The position numbers and the translations under genes are program-made. A DNA stretch of 17,505 nt from CAYRFE01 sp964423645 [NCBI: uncultured bacterium] (GTDB lineage Bacteria > Macinerneyibacteriota > Macinerneyibacteria > Macinerneyibacteriales). Below are positions 1 through 7,933 of the stretch, one piece after another (within the stretch, counting starts at the first letter, position 1; each line of letters starts with the position of its first letter). The DNA lies in NCBI GenBank assembly GCA_964423645.1, contig CAYRFE010000008.1:1-17505 (forward strand), in the 5' to 3' direction. The notes below the pieces were generated by a model, which saw only the letters and a program-made list of their open reading frames with translations, made no database searches and was not told the DNA's origin.

Positions 1-866
1 TTCGCAAGCCAGTTCCACTGCGTAGGATACTGCGCAATGACCGCTTCCAGTTTATCCACAAGCGATTGTAAGTGTTCTTGTATATCGGTGTCAAGGTCTT
101 CGTGACGACGTGTGAAAATGACAGGTTCATCGCAATAGGCGATGTGATCGCCCTTTTCATCCCTCACCGTATACACAAACATCACCGGCACACCCGTTTT
201 GAGGCCCAAAACGACCGGTCCCTGAGGTGTCGAACACATTCGCCCCATAAACCGCGTAGTGACGCCGGATAGCCCTCCATCCTGATCGTTGAGCAATGCA
301 ACTCCTGCTTTTCCCCGAAGCGCACGCATAATATCCATCGCAGAATTTCCCTCACGGAAAATGACGGTAAAACCGGATTTCTTTCGCATCGCATTGAGCA
401 TCCTATCGGTAAGGGGATTATTCTGCCGACGTGCCACTGCATACAACGGATACCCCGCATATGCGGTCGCCTGACCGAGTATCTCCCAATTCCCCAAATG
501 CCCCAATACAAAAATCACACCCTTCCCTTGTCCGTACACGCGTGGTAATACTTCTTCGTTGGCAAAACGAAAATGTCGCACGACCGCTTCGCGTTTCATG
601 GTCATCAGTTTCATCATTTCGATATAGGTGATAATGTTTTGAATGAATACTTCCCGTACAAATCGTTTTAATTCTTTACCCTCTTTGGGAACATCCAGTG
701 ATGACGCTTTAATATTCGCGATCGTCAATCGGCGATAATTGCCGATCATATACATAAGCGGTAAAAGTGTATATGCCAACACACGGTTCCATGACCACGG
801 AAAAATCGCGACACACCATGTGATACACTTCATGAACCCAAACTCAATATAATATTGCACTTTCAT
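1..866 (-). CDS. lpxL: LpxL/HtrB-family lipid A acyltransferase (3' end outside window)
   Basis: Likely a membrane-associated acyltransferase that adds a secondary acyl chain to Kdo-lipid A on the cytoplasmic face of the inner membrane. I translated 288 codons on the minus strand without a stop; the gene runs off the left edge. The family active-site motif H-x4-E appears as HLGNWE at residues 123-128, followed by the conserved NDQDGG block (193-198) and a PTQWNWL segment near 281-287 that matches the conserved C-terminal P-x-Q-W-x-W region. Family members are about 290-310 residues, so probably only a few residues are missing. An N-terminal hydrophobic stretch (about 13-42) fits a membrane anchor. 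The ATG overlaps the waaA stop in an ATGA arrangement, so the two genes are probably translationally coupled, and acylation follows Kdo addition in the pathway. Whether it acts as LpxL, LpxM or LpxP cannot be told from sequence. Confidence 0.88.
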   Translation of the reverse strand, partial: MKVQYYIEFGFMKCITWCVAIFPWSWNRVLAYTLLPLMYMIGNYRRLTIANIKASSLDVPKEGKELKRFVREVFIQNIITYIEMMKLMTMKREAVVRHFRFANEEVLPRVYGQGKGVIFVLGHLGNWEILGQATAYAGYPLYAVARRQNNPLTDRMLNAMRKKSGFTVIFREGNSAMDIMRALRGKAGVALLNDQDGGLSGVTTRFMGRMCSTPQGPVVLGLKTGVPVMFVYTVRDEKGDHIAYCDEPVIFTRRHEDLDTDIQEHLQSLVDKLEAVIAQYPTQWNWLA

Positions 867-2167
867 GCTTTTTTCCGCATCTTCTTTCGCGGGGCTATTG
901 CGGCAGTAATGGCATCCACATACTGAGTCGTTGAGCCTGCATTCATATCCACACACGCACGTGCATTTTTAGCAAGTACCGCGCGACGAGCATCATCGGT
1001 GATCAACTCCGACATATATTCCATGAGTGACTCTGCAGGAGCCTGCACGATCGCGTCATGACGGTTAAACACCTCAAATATTTCCTGAAAATTATGCATA
1101 TACGGGCCGACCACGATCGGTTTTGCCCACACCGCGGGTTCAATGATATTGTGCCCGCCTTGAGGTATCCAACTGCCGCCTACACACACGATATCGCCGA
1201 ATGCATACAGCACATCAAGCTCACCCATCGTATCCCACAATATAACGTCCTTGTCCCATAAAAGTTTTCCGCCGCTGCGTCTCTCATACGTCAATTCATA
1301 GGCATCAAGTATTTTCGTGATCTCGTCACACCGCTCAATATGGCGAGGTGCAAGAATAAAATACGCATAAATATACAACGACTCCAGTGCTTCAAATATA
1401 AGTTCTTCTTCTCCTCTATGCGTTGAGCCGATAATAATGACCTTTTTCCCCATAGGACGGTTTGCAAAGAGTTTTGCAATTCGTTCTTTGCGGTCATCTT
1501 CCTTTTTTTGCGCATAGACATCATATTTGGTGTTGCCATATACTGCGATCTTGCCTTCTTCGGCACCGCACGCGACAAACATTTCCGCTTCTATATCCGA
1601 CTGAACCAATAATTTTGCATACATAGGGAAAATATACTTCCAAAACCATCGCATGGAATGATAGCTTTTGAACACTTTAGGCGGCATACGACCGTTGATC
1701 ATCAGCACCGGAACAGCCCGTTTATGTGCAAGCAAAATCAACGCAGGCCATATCTCGGTCTCAACGATCACCAGCGCCTTGGGTTGCATATGATGAAATA
1801 ATCGTCCAAGCGTGCCGAAAAAATCCATCGGCAGATAAAAGACGTCCACTGCGTCACCGAAATGTTCGCGCACCATTTTATATCCGGTCTCCGTTCCTAC
1901 CGATACCGCTACAGGATTTTTCCCGATAAATGCACAAATAACCGGCACTGCCGCTTTCACTTCACCTGCGGACACTGCATGAAACCAGATATAGCCGGTT
2001 GAACGAAATATTTTTTTGGGTATACAGCCTACGCGTTGCCACAATCCGTGCTTATCTTTGCCGGTGAGCTGAGCCCGCAGCCAATACACGGGAAATAAAA
2101 AAATAATGGCAAGCACCATCGCAAGCGTATAGAAAAAGAAAACAAGAGGAAGAATAATATATTTCAT
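863..2167 (-). CDS. waaA: 3-deoxy-D-manno-octulosonic acid (Kdo) transferase
   Basis: GT30 glycosyltransferase that moves Kdo from CMP-Kdo to the tetraacylated lipid A precursor at the inner membrane. The 434-residue length is normal. An N-terminal membrane anchor (about 3-30) is followed by FHAVSAGE (62-69), whose Glu69 matches the catalytic acid/base of the family. Next come VIVETEIWP (133-141), GNTKYD (211-216), GSTHRGEEE (247-255), LAPRHIER (272-279) and the CMP-Kdo-binding block from GGS at 330-332 to HNIIEP (339-344), with GPYMHNF at 354-360. The start lies 66 bp downstream of the dehydrogenase gene, with a modest AAGGCGG ribosome site about 8 bases ahead. The stop overlaps the next gene by 4 bp. 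One- and multi-Kdo transferases cannot be separated by eye. Confidence 0.96.
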   Translation of the reverse strand: MKYIILPLVFFFYTLAMVLAIIFLFPVYWLRAQLTGKDKHGLWQRVGCIPKKIFRSTGYIWFHAVSAGEVKAAVPVICAFIGKNPVAVSVGTETGYKMVREHFGDAVDVFYLPMDFFGTLGRLFHHMQPKALVIVETEIWPALILLAHKRAVPVLMINGRMPPKVFKSYHSMRWFWKYIFPMYAKLLVQSDIEAEMFVACGAEEGKIAVYGNTKYDVYAQKKEDDRKERIAKLFANRPMGKKVIIIGSTHRGEEELIFEALESLYIYAYFILAPRHIERCDEITKILDAYELTYERRSGGKLLWDKDVILWDTMGELDVLYAFGDIVCVGGSWIPQGGHNIIEPAVWAKPIVVGPYMHNFQEIFEVFNRHDAIVQAPAESLMEYMSELITDDARRAVLAKNARACVDMNAGSTTQYVDAITAAIAPRKKMRKKA

Positions 2168-2233
2168 CGAAAAGCCGCCTTATTCATTCGTTCGTATCGC
2201 AAATAACTCTCAAGACCGGTATATGTAGATAAC
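2168..2233 (-). other. Largest gap inside the envelope gene cluster
   Basis: This 66-bp gap lies between the dehydrogenase stop and the waaA start. Every other gap in the cluster is 25 bp or less, so this is the likeliest place for an internal promoter or processing site. I found no stable stem followed by a T-run. The only promoter-like match, TTGCAT with TACATA 18 bp later and partly inside the upstream gene, is too weak to call. Confidence 0.4.
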
Positions 2234-3208
2234 CTATTTCTTCCAATGCAACATCGCGAGTGACTCGGCTTTTAATGCCACTTCAAGGGAGCGTAGGTTG
2301 TCAATGGTCGAATACAGTGAAATTTCATTCTCCATGATACATTCGATAAAATGCTCAATTTCCAATTTTAACGGATTATCTTTATTGACAATGATACGTT
2401 GCACATTAGTGTCATGGATCTCGCGTACAGGCACGTTTCCGACGGTATAATCCTGCCCGCCTTGGCTATACACGTAAATATCCTCTTCTGCGTAATCCAG
2501 GAAAATATAGCTTTCCGGCATTGTGATCGATAACGTGCGTATCTTTGTTTGCGTGATACGGCTTGCCGCAAGTGACGCGATCGCTCCGCTTTTAAAATAC
2601 AACTGCACGTGCGCAATATCTTCAAACGGCGTTTTCAAGCTTTTTCCCACTGCCGTAATACCTTCAACCTCCGATTTCAATAAATTCAGCACAATATCGA
2701 TATCATGTATCATAAGATCAAGTATAACGCCCGAAGTACGGACACGATTCCCAAGCGGCCCCAGGCGACGTGCTTCCAAAAATAAAGGCTCGATCTCCAC
2801 ACTGTAACGCATCAATTCCAATACGGCCGCATTGAATCGTTCAACATGTCCTGCGTGAAACACGAGGTCCTTTTTTTCGGCGATCTCGATCAAATCTTTT
2901 GCATGTTCAAGGTTATCAGTGATCGGTTTTTCCAGCAATATATGTTTTCCTGCGACAAGACAATTCTTCGCGACTTCATAATGACTTACGGTAGGTACCG
3001 CGATCGTCACTGCGTCAACATCATGAAGCATTTCCTGATGGGTATAATACGCTTTCGTATTGTATAATGCAGCGATCTCATCTGCGCGTGCTTTATTGAT
3101 ATCACAAACTCCCACAAATTCGACATAATGACGCATCTTGTGATATACGCGGGCATGATAATTTCCCATATGCCCCACACCGATAACACCTACTTTAAGT
3201 TTGCCCAT
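2234..3208 (-). CDS. Gfo/Idh/MocA-family NAD(P)-dependent dehydrogenase, possible GnnA-like enzyme
   Basis: A 324-residue oxidoreductase with the two-domain Gfo/Idh/MocA layout. The N-terminal Rossmann fold has GVGHMG (10-15), and the family EKP motif sits at 93-95. The C-terminal sugar-binding domain contains GHVERFN (120-126) and DLMIHDID (164-171), whose Asp and His residues are typical of the catalytic region. Placement inside a lipid A cluster suggests a nucleotide-sugar substrate. One precedent is GnnA of Acidithiobacillus and Leptospira, which oxidises UDP-GlcNAc at C3 so that GnnB can aminate it, giving a 3-amino lipid A with amide-linked chains. No GnnB-type aminotransferase is visible here, so this role is only a hypothesis. 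The start has a GGAGAGG ribosome site and overlaps the end of lpxB by 14 bp, suggesting coupling. Family assignment is firm; substrate is unknown. Confidence 0.93.
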   Translation of the reverse strand: MGKLKVGVIGVGHMGNYHARVYHKMRHYVEFVGVCDINKARADEIAALYNTKAYYTHQEMLHDVDAVTIAVPTVSHYEVAKNCLVAGKHILLEKPITDNLEHAKDLIEIAEKKDLVFHAGHVERFNAAVLELMRYSVEIEPLFLEARRLGPLGNRVRTSGVILDLMIHDIDIVLNLLKSEVEGITAVGKSLKTPFEDIAHVQLYFKSGAIASLAASRITQTKIRTLSITMPESYIFLDYAEEDIYVYSQGGQDYTVGNVPVREIHDTNVQRIIVNKDNPLKLEIEHFIECIMENEISLYSTIDNLRSLEVALKAESLAMLHWKK

Positions 3209-4322
3209 TACTGCACCTCTCCTTTATTAGTTGTGCTGCACGCGTTACCGATCCGCTCGGTTCAAGTAGCGCTCTGACTTCTGCCAACTCTGTGCGCATG
3301 ATATCATATCGTCCTTTATCTTCCATAATATTTTTTACGGTGAGAATGATCGTATCTGCATTCATATCATCTTGGATCAGCTCGGGACACACTTCGCGGC
3401 CTAATAAGATATTCGGCATACCGATATGCGATATTTTTACTATTTTCCGTGCGATCCATTCCGTAATTTTTGATATTTTGTAAGTAATGATCATTGGTGT
3501 CATAAACAAAGCCGCTTCTAATGTCGCTGTCCCTGATGCCATGATCAATAAATCCGCACATGCCATCACTTCATGTGATTGTCCGGTCACAACACGAATA
3601 TACGGCGGAATACGATGCGAATAGAGACGGGCAATGCGTTCGGTGGCAAAAGGCAGTATAAAATCGTATGTATCCTTCAACGATGCCGCTACATTCAAAA
3701 ATTCCGGTAACAGTACCGCCAACTCCTGAGTACGAGATCCCGGCAACAATCCGATCACACGACGGCCATCTGTGCCGACATTAAAATTCTGCCGTAATAT
3801 CTCATGATCGTGTTCGACTGCGATTTCATCAAGTAACGGGTGCCCGATATAATCAACGGTCAAGGTCGTATTATTATGATAAAATTCAAATTCTTTTTGA
3901 AATGTGGCGAGAATATAATCGATATTTTTCTCTATTTTCTTTGCATTTTTACTTCCCCAAAGCCACAATTGAGGTGCAAAATAATAAAATGCAATGATCC
4001 CTGCTCGCCGGATTTTTTTTGCAAGCTCTACATTAAACCCTTGATTATCAATAAATACCACACAATCCGGCTGTGAAGCACGTATATAACGAGCAGTCTC
4101 GTGTAATACCCGTACATGGTACGGCAAGTGCCGTATACCTTCAATAAAACCAACGGTATTTTTTGACGTCAGGTCTGATACCGTACGAACACCGGCTCGT
4201 CGCATAGCTTCTCCGCCGATTCCTTCTATTTCAAGATCGGGGATCGTTTTTTTTAACGCTTCAGCAAGATAGGCGCCATGAATATCGCCGGATACTTCCC
4301 CTGCAGATAAAAATATTTTCAT
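3195..4322 (-). CDS. lpxB: Lipid-A-disaccharide synthase
   Basis: GT19 glycosyltransferase that joins UDP-2,3-diacylglucosamine to lipid X to form the beta-1,6 lipid A disaccharide at the inner membrane. From the chosen start the protein has 375 residues, a normal length. Family motifs in order are LSAGEVSGD (5-13), GIGGEAMRRAG (34-44), FIDNQGFNVEL (90-100), APQLWLWG (116-123), YIGHPLLDEI (158-167) and LLPGSRTQE (192-200), then an ASGTATLEAAL block. I chose ATG 4322 because the family begins just before the AGExSGD motif and AGAAGGG lies directly upstream, though at short spacing. A GTG at 4334, four residues earlier, is a possible alternative. The gene starts 20 bp after lpxA and overlaps the dehydrogenase gene at its end. 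No LpxI or LpxH gene sits between lpxA and lpxB. Confidence 0.96.
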   Translation of the reverse strand: MKIFLSAGEVSGDIHGAYLAEALKKTIPDLEIEGIGGEAMRRAGVRTVSDLTSKNTVGFIEGIRHLPYHVRVLHETARYIRASQPDCVVFIDNQGFNVELAKKIRRAGIIAFYYFAPQLWLWGSKNAKKIEKNIDYILATFQKEFEFYHNNTTLTVDYIGHPLLDEIAVEHDHEILRQNFNVGTDGRRVIGLLPGSRTQELAVLLPEFLNVAASLKDTYDFILPFATERIARLYSHRIPPYIRVVTGQSHEVMACADLLIMASGTATLEAALFMTPMIITYKISKITEWIARKIVKISHIGMPNILLGREVCPELIQDDMNADTIILTVKNIMEDKGRYDIMRTELAEVRALLEPSGSVTRAAQLIKERCSNGQT

Positions 4323-4342
4323 TTCCCTTCTCACCTGTTTCT

Positions 4343-5116
4343 TTAATCAACAAAACTTCTTTTTGATAGACGAATAAATTCTGCAATATGGAGTGCCTCA
4401 GGGATATGTGCAAACTCCTGAGTGATAATGTGTAACGTATTCTCCAAGGATTCTCGCTTGGTAATGTATTCAAGCACCTTTTTCAACGCTAATCGGGTCT
4501 CAGAACTGACATCATTACGACGCATACCGACAATATTCAGCCCAAACAATTTTGCAGGATTACCCTGAACCAGTGAATACGGCAAGACATCTTGATTCAC
4601 GACCGCTCCGCCTGCAACAATACTCATTGTACCGATACGGCAGAATTGATGCACCGAAGCTCCTCCTGATATGAACGCACGATCTTCTACTTCAACAAAT
4701 CCGGCCAATGGAGTGAAATTTGCGATTATGATATTATTTGCAAGTTTACAATCATGCGCAATATGCACATAGCCCATGAAATAATTATCATTTCCAACAA
4801 TTGTGTTTCTCGATGGATCGGTCGCGCGGTGAATGGTTGAATATTCACGGACGGTATTACGATCGCCAATCTTCACCCACGACTCAGTCGTCGTGTCAAA
4901 ATGAATGTCCTGCGGTAATCCCCCCAGATCGGCATGCGAGAAGATGTGATTGTCTTGACCCATTTCTACAAAAGAATGAATGGTCACGTGACTCTCAAGC
5001 ACACATCCGTTACCGATACGTACATGATCATCAATCACAACATACGGACCGATGGTAACATTATCACCTATTGTTACATCACAACCTATGATCGCTGTCG
5101 AATGAATTGTCGACAT
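4343..5116 (-). CDS. lpxA: UDP-N-acetylglucosamine acyltransferase
   Basis: Catalyses the first step of lipid A synthesis, transfer of a 3-hydroxyacyl chain from ACP to UDP-GlcNAc, as a soluble trimer. The 257-residue protein starts with left-handed beta-helix hexapeptide repeats from the N-terminus (HSTAIIG, TIGDNV, TIGPYV). HIAHDC at 118-123 contains the catalytic His121 (His125 in E. coli). VHQFCRIG (155-162) follows, with Gly169 at the position of E. coli Gly173, which sets acyl-chain length; a small residue there fits a long chain. A C-terminal helical domain spans about 190-257. The open frame extends upstream to 5200, but that extension overlaps fabZ and lacks the fold; the start at 5116 has AGGGGG four bases upstream and gives the normal family N-terminus. 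It follows fabZ by 25 bp. Confidence 0.97.
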   Translation of the reverse strand: MSTIHSTAIIGCDVTIGDNVTIGPYVVIDDHVRIGNGCVLESHVTIHSFVEMGQDNHIFSHADLGGLPQDIHFDTTTESWVKIGDRNTVREYSTIHRATDPSRNTIVGNDNYFMGYVHIAHDCKLANNIIIANFTPLAGFVEVEDRAFISGGASVHQFCRIGTMSIVAGGAVVNQDVLPYSLVQGNPAKLFGLNIVGMRRNDVSSETRLALKKVLEYITKRESLENTLHIITQEFAHIPEALHIAEFIRLSKRSFVD

Positions 5117-5120
5117 ATTT

Positions 5121-5126
5121 CCCCCT
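5121..5126 (-). promoter_or_regulatory. Ribosome binding site fixing the lpxA start
   Basis: AGGGGG on the minus strand, four bases before the ATG at 5116. It supports this start over the longer open frame from 5200, which would read through the end of fabZ. Confidence 0.7.
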
Positions 5127-5141
5127 GCTTGACAAAAGTTG

Positions 5142-5582
5142 TTATTTATTAAAAATTCCCAATGACAGTTCTCCGTTTGCACGTAGTTCATCGCCGACAC
5201 GAGCTTCGCCTTTCACGCGAACGATATGCCCTTTACCCATTTCACGCTCTTGAATCAATTCAATGCGTAACAACATTGTATCTCCCGGCACAACAGGTTT
5301 ACGGAATTTAAAATTCTCAATCCCCATGAACAATGTAACTTTTTCATTTTTATTATACGGGCTTCGATGATACACAAGCAGTCCTGCGGCCTGCGCCATT
5401 GCCTCAGCGATCAAGACACCGGGAAATATGGGATTTTCCGGGAAATGTCCGGTAAACATCGGTTCATTCGCGGTTACATTTTTTTTTGCAACTAAATACG
5501 TATCACCTGTTTCAACAACTGCATCAACCAATAAAAAAGGGTACCGATGCGGTAATATATCCATTATTTTCAAAATATCCAT
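5142..5582 (-). CDS. fabZ: 3-hydroxyacyl-ACP dehydratase
   Basis: Hot-dog-fold enzyme that dehydrates 3-hydroxyacyl-ACP in fatty acid elongation, drawing on the same hydroxyacyl-ACP pool that LpxA and LpxD use. The protein has 146 residues, the usual length. ILPHRYPFLLVD (9-20) is the family N-terminal signature. The central helix region carries the catalytic pair His46 in TGHFPENP and Glu60 in LIAEAMAQAAG. A GGAG-type site (AAAGGAG) lies about 7 bases before the start. It lies between lpxC (13-bp gap) and lpxA (25-bp gap), the arrangement found in many lipid A clusters, which balances chain elongation against lipid A synthesis. It is not fused to LpxC, as it is in some phyla. Confidence 0.97.
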   Translation of the reverse strand: MDILKIMDILPHRYPFLLVDAVVETGDTYLVAKKNVTANEPMFTGHFPENPIFPGVLIAEAMAQAAGLLVYHRSPYNKNEKVTLFMGIENFKFRKPVVPGDTMLLRIELIQEREMGKGHIVRVKGEARVGDELRANGELSLGIFNK

Positions 5583-5595
5583 AGAGGCTCTCCTT

Positions 5596-6405
5596 TCATA
5601 GTTGTCCGCTCAATTGTAATGCAAAGCGATTATTATGAAAATGACCACTTCTTTCTGCAATAAAATCCCCCCGGACTCGCTTACCAATAAGTGCAATATC
5701 GCCTACAAAATCCAGTATTTTGTGTCGCACCGGCTCATTTGTCATTCTGTACTCCGTATTATACGGCAAACCGTCTTTAATCACAAGAGCATTTTCAAAT
5801 GAACCGCCAGCCGCAAAACCGTTTCCGCGCAAGAGCGCTATCTCTTGCCAAAACCCGAACGTTCGCGCAGGTGCTATTTCACGTTCAAACGTTTCTTGTG
5901 TAAATACAATCGACTCTCGTTGACTCGGATATTCAAATTTACTCCCGTCAAACAAAAATGTGATCCGAGTCTCATGTGACGGAGTGACAGAAATTGATAC
6001 CTCACCTTCAGCGTATGTGACTGATTTTTTGACTGCAACAATATCCGGCTCGCCTTCAGTCTGTGATATTCCCGCTTCACGCAGTAAAGCACAAAACGGT
6101 AAGGCACTCCCGTCACCGATAGGGATTTCTTTTCCTTGACGCATTTCAATGATGCAATCATCGATATCAAACGCATACAGTGCGGCAAGTAAATGCTCCA
6201 CCGTCATGATGGTGATACCGTCGCGTCCGAGCGTTGTACAACGTGTATCAGCACACTTAAACGATAAATGTGCCGGTATAATAATGTCATTGATTAAAAA
6301 CTTGATTCCGCTCCCGTCGCCGGGGTGAAGACGAAAAGCACACGCTTCGCCTGTATGAATACCAACTCCCCGGTATTCAACCGTGTGTGTGATCGTTTTC
6401 CTCAT
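5596..6405 (-). CDS. lpxC: UDP-3-O-acyl-N-acetylglucosamine deacetylase
   Basis: Zinc amidase for the committed step of lipid A synthesis, removing the acetyl group from UDP-3-O-acyl-GlcNAc. From ATG 6405 the protein has 269 residues, slightly shorter than E. coli (305) and close to the Aquifex form. The N-terminus (GVGIHTG, 13-19) is standard. The first zinc ligand His71 follows the catalytic Glu70 in [19 protein letters not shown] (227-236) supplies ligands His228 and Asp232, and SGHFHNN (253-259) supplies the catalytic His255. The open frame reaches 6453, but the family N-terminus begins at the chosen methionine. The start lies inside the end of lpxD (29-bp overlap) with only a weak ribosome site, so translation may depend on lpxD. 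Confidence 0.96.
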   Translation of the reverse strand: MRKTITHTVEYRGVGIHTGEACAFRLHPGDGSGIKFLINDIIIPAHLSFKCADTRCTTLGRDGITIMTVEHLLAALYAFDIDDCIIEMRQGKEIPIGDGSALPFCALLREAGISQTEGEPDIVAVKKSVTYAEGEVSISVTPSHETRITFLFDGSKFEYPSQRESIVFTQETFEREIAPARTFGFWQEIALLRGNGFAAGGSFENALVIKDGLPYNTEYRMTNEPVRHKILDFVGDIALIGKRVRGDFIAERSGHFHNNRFALQLSGQL

Positions 6406-7402
6406 ACGCTCGAAGTTTTTGTTCGATTGCCTTAATTTTTTGCCACATTTCATCTAATTTTGATTCATACGCAAGGATTTTATAATGTTCTTTCATTGGC
6501 CGTGCGGGAGAACCGCTGTATATCCCCGGTTCGGGTAAGCTTTTCGCTATACCTGCTTGTGCAGTGACAATCACTTTATCACCAATGGTGATATGGTCGG
6601 CTAAACCTGCTTGTCCTGCCAAAACAACCCAACGTCCTATCTCGGTTGAACCTGCGATCCCGACCTGTGCGACAATACGCGAATGTTCTTTGATATGCAC
6701 ATTATGTGCAATTTGGACAAGATTATCGATCTTCACTCCGTTGTCGACCAGGGTTTTTCCCAGGGTCGCACGGTCAATACAGGTGTTGGCGCCGATTTCT
6801 ACATCATTGCCGATACTGATACTCCCGATTTGCGGAACTTTAACCAGCGCGTCCGATTCTTCGGCAAACCCGTATCCGTCCGCCCCAAGAACAACTCCGC
6901 TATGGATGATACAACGATCTCCTATGATCACATCATGGTAGATCGATACTAATGGATAGATCAGAGAATTTTCACCGATATGAACCGAATTACCGATGAC
7001 ACAGTGAGCCCCGATAGATGTCCCTGCGCCGATTACAACATTATCCGAAATGACGGCATATGGTCCAATTGAAGCGCTGCTGTCAATCGTTGAATCTCTT
7101 CCGATGAGTGCTGTCGGGTGTATTCCCGGTGTAACTGACCGGGCAGAAAAATGAGCAACTAAGGAAAAAAACACTTTCCTCGGGTTATCACAAACCAATT
7201 GCATTGACGTATATGATAACTTTTCAGGGGTAATTATCAATCCGACATCTTTATTTTCAAGCACAGCCGCATGTTTCATATCGTCAATAAAAACAATCGC
7301 ACCCTCGGTGGCATCATCCGCAGAAGCAAAATGCGTGAGCGTGCCATCGGCACGCTCATTAATAATTGGGTAACCGGTAATTTTTTTTATTTCTTCACGC
7401 AT
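6377..7402 (-). CDS. lpxD: UDP-3-O-acylglucosamine N-acyltransferase
   Basis: Adds the N-linked 3-hydroxyacyl chain to UDP-3-O-acylglucosamine, the third lipid A step. The 341-residue protein has the three-part LpxD layout: an N-terminal uridine-binding domain (about 1-95), hexapeptide repeats of a left-handed beta-helix (about 95-290) and a C-terminal helix with coiled-coil character (about 302-335). The catalytic His233 lies in VQIAHNVHI (229-237), matching E. coli His239. The C-terminal end of the helix repeat is [12 protein letters not shown] (295-306). No clear Shine-Dalgarno sequence precedes the start, and the preceding stop is only 11 bp away, so re-initiation after the chaperone gene is likely. 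The last 29 bp overlap lpxC. Confidence 0.96.
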   Translation of the reverse strand: MREEIKKITGYPIINERADGTLTHFASADDATEGAIVFIDDMKHAAVLENKDVGLIITPEKLSYTSMQLVCDNPRKVFFSLVAHFSARSVTPGIHPTALIGRDSTIDSSASIGPYAVISDNVVIGAGTSIGAHCVIGNSVHIGENSLIYPLVSIYHDVIIGDRCIIHSGVVLGADGYGFAEESDALVKVPQIGSISIGNDVEIGANTCIDRATLGKTLVDNGVKIDNLVQIAHNVHIKEHSRIVAQVGIAGSTEIGRWVVLAGQAGLADHITIGDKVIVTAQAGIAKSLPEPGIYSGSPARPMKEHYKILAYESKLDEMWQKIKAIEQKLRAYEENDHTHG

Positions 7403-7413
7403 AATGATAACAA

Positions 7414-7914
7414 TTATTTACCTGCATTAATACGCTCGATAACCATATCAGTGACATCATACTGATCGTTACCGGATAAAATAGCACTTTTCTCAAGAAT
7501 GAAATCATAGCTCTTTTCTTTGCGTATATTTGTTACAATCGTTGTAATGCTTGTCATAATAGGCTTCATGAGATCATTACGACGTTGTTCGAGTGAATTA
7601 CTCATATCATTACGCATTTTCTCGAATTCTTCCTGCTTTTTCATGAGCTCTTGGCGCTTTTTTTCTTGCTCCTCTTTTTGCATAAAGGCACCTTCATTTT
7701 GGAATTTTTGCCCCATATCCATCAAGACCTTGTATGCATCCTCAATTTTCTTTTGCGCATCTTTCGCTTCATTCTTAAAAATCTCTTCAGCTTTTACTTT
7801 TTCTTTTGACGCCTGGAACACACGCTCAACATCCACAAATGCGATCTTTAAACCTTGTGCATACATTATTACCGCTGTGCACACCAAAACAGCCATTACT
7901 GCTACGCGTTTCAT
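7414..7914 (-). CDS. skp: OmpH/Skp-family periplasmic chaperone
   Basis: Periplasmic holdase that carries unfolded outer membrane proteins to the BamA machine. The chosen start gives 166 residues: a signal peptide (1-19, cleavage likely after MYA), a short beta segment ([12 protein letters not shown], 22-33), a long charged coiled coil (about 35-120) and a C-terminal segment that returns to the body (about 125-166). Skp trimers have this jellyfish layout. The open frame extends to 7998, but that part overlaps bamA, and the start at 7914 has a strong GGAGG seven bases upstream followed by a clean signal peptide. It begins 19 bp after bamA and precedes lpxD, the classic bamA-skp-lpxD order. Sequence identity in this family is low, so assignment rests on architecture and position. 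Confidence 0.9.
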   Translation of the reverse strand: MKRVAVMAVLVCTAVIMYAQGLKIAFVDVERVFQASKEKVKAEEIFKNEAKDAQKKIEDAYKVLMDMGQKFQNEGAFMQKEEQEKKRQELMKKQEEFEKMRNDMSNSLEQRRNDLMKPIMTSITTIVTNIRKEKSYDFILEKSAILSGNDQYDVTDMVIERINAGK

Positions 7915-7921
7915 ATTGAAA

Positions 7922-7926
7922 CCTCC
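7922..7926 (-). promoter_or_regulatory. Strong ribosome binding site fixing the ompH/skp start
   Basis: GGAGG on the minus strand, seven bases before the ATG at 7914. It decides against the longer frame from 7998, which would lie inside bamA and hide the signal peptide. Confidence 0.8.
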
Positions 7927-7933
7927 TCGTTTT

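Noticed and set aside
2168-2280. Internal promoter upstream of waaA
   Set aside because: The best -35 and -10 candidates match only about half the consensus positions, so I could not separate them from chance in AT-rich DNA.
4323-4334. GTG start of lpxB four codons upstream
   Set aside because: It has a weaker upstream site, and the ATG at 4322 gives the usual family N-terminus. It cannot be fully excluded because the AGAAGGG spacing to the ATG is short.
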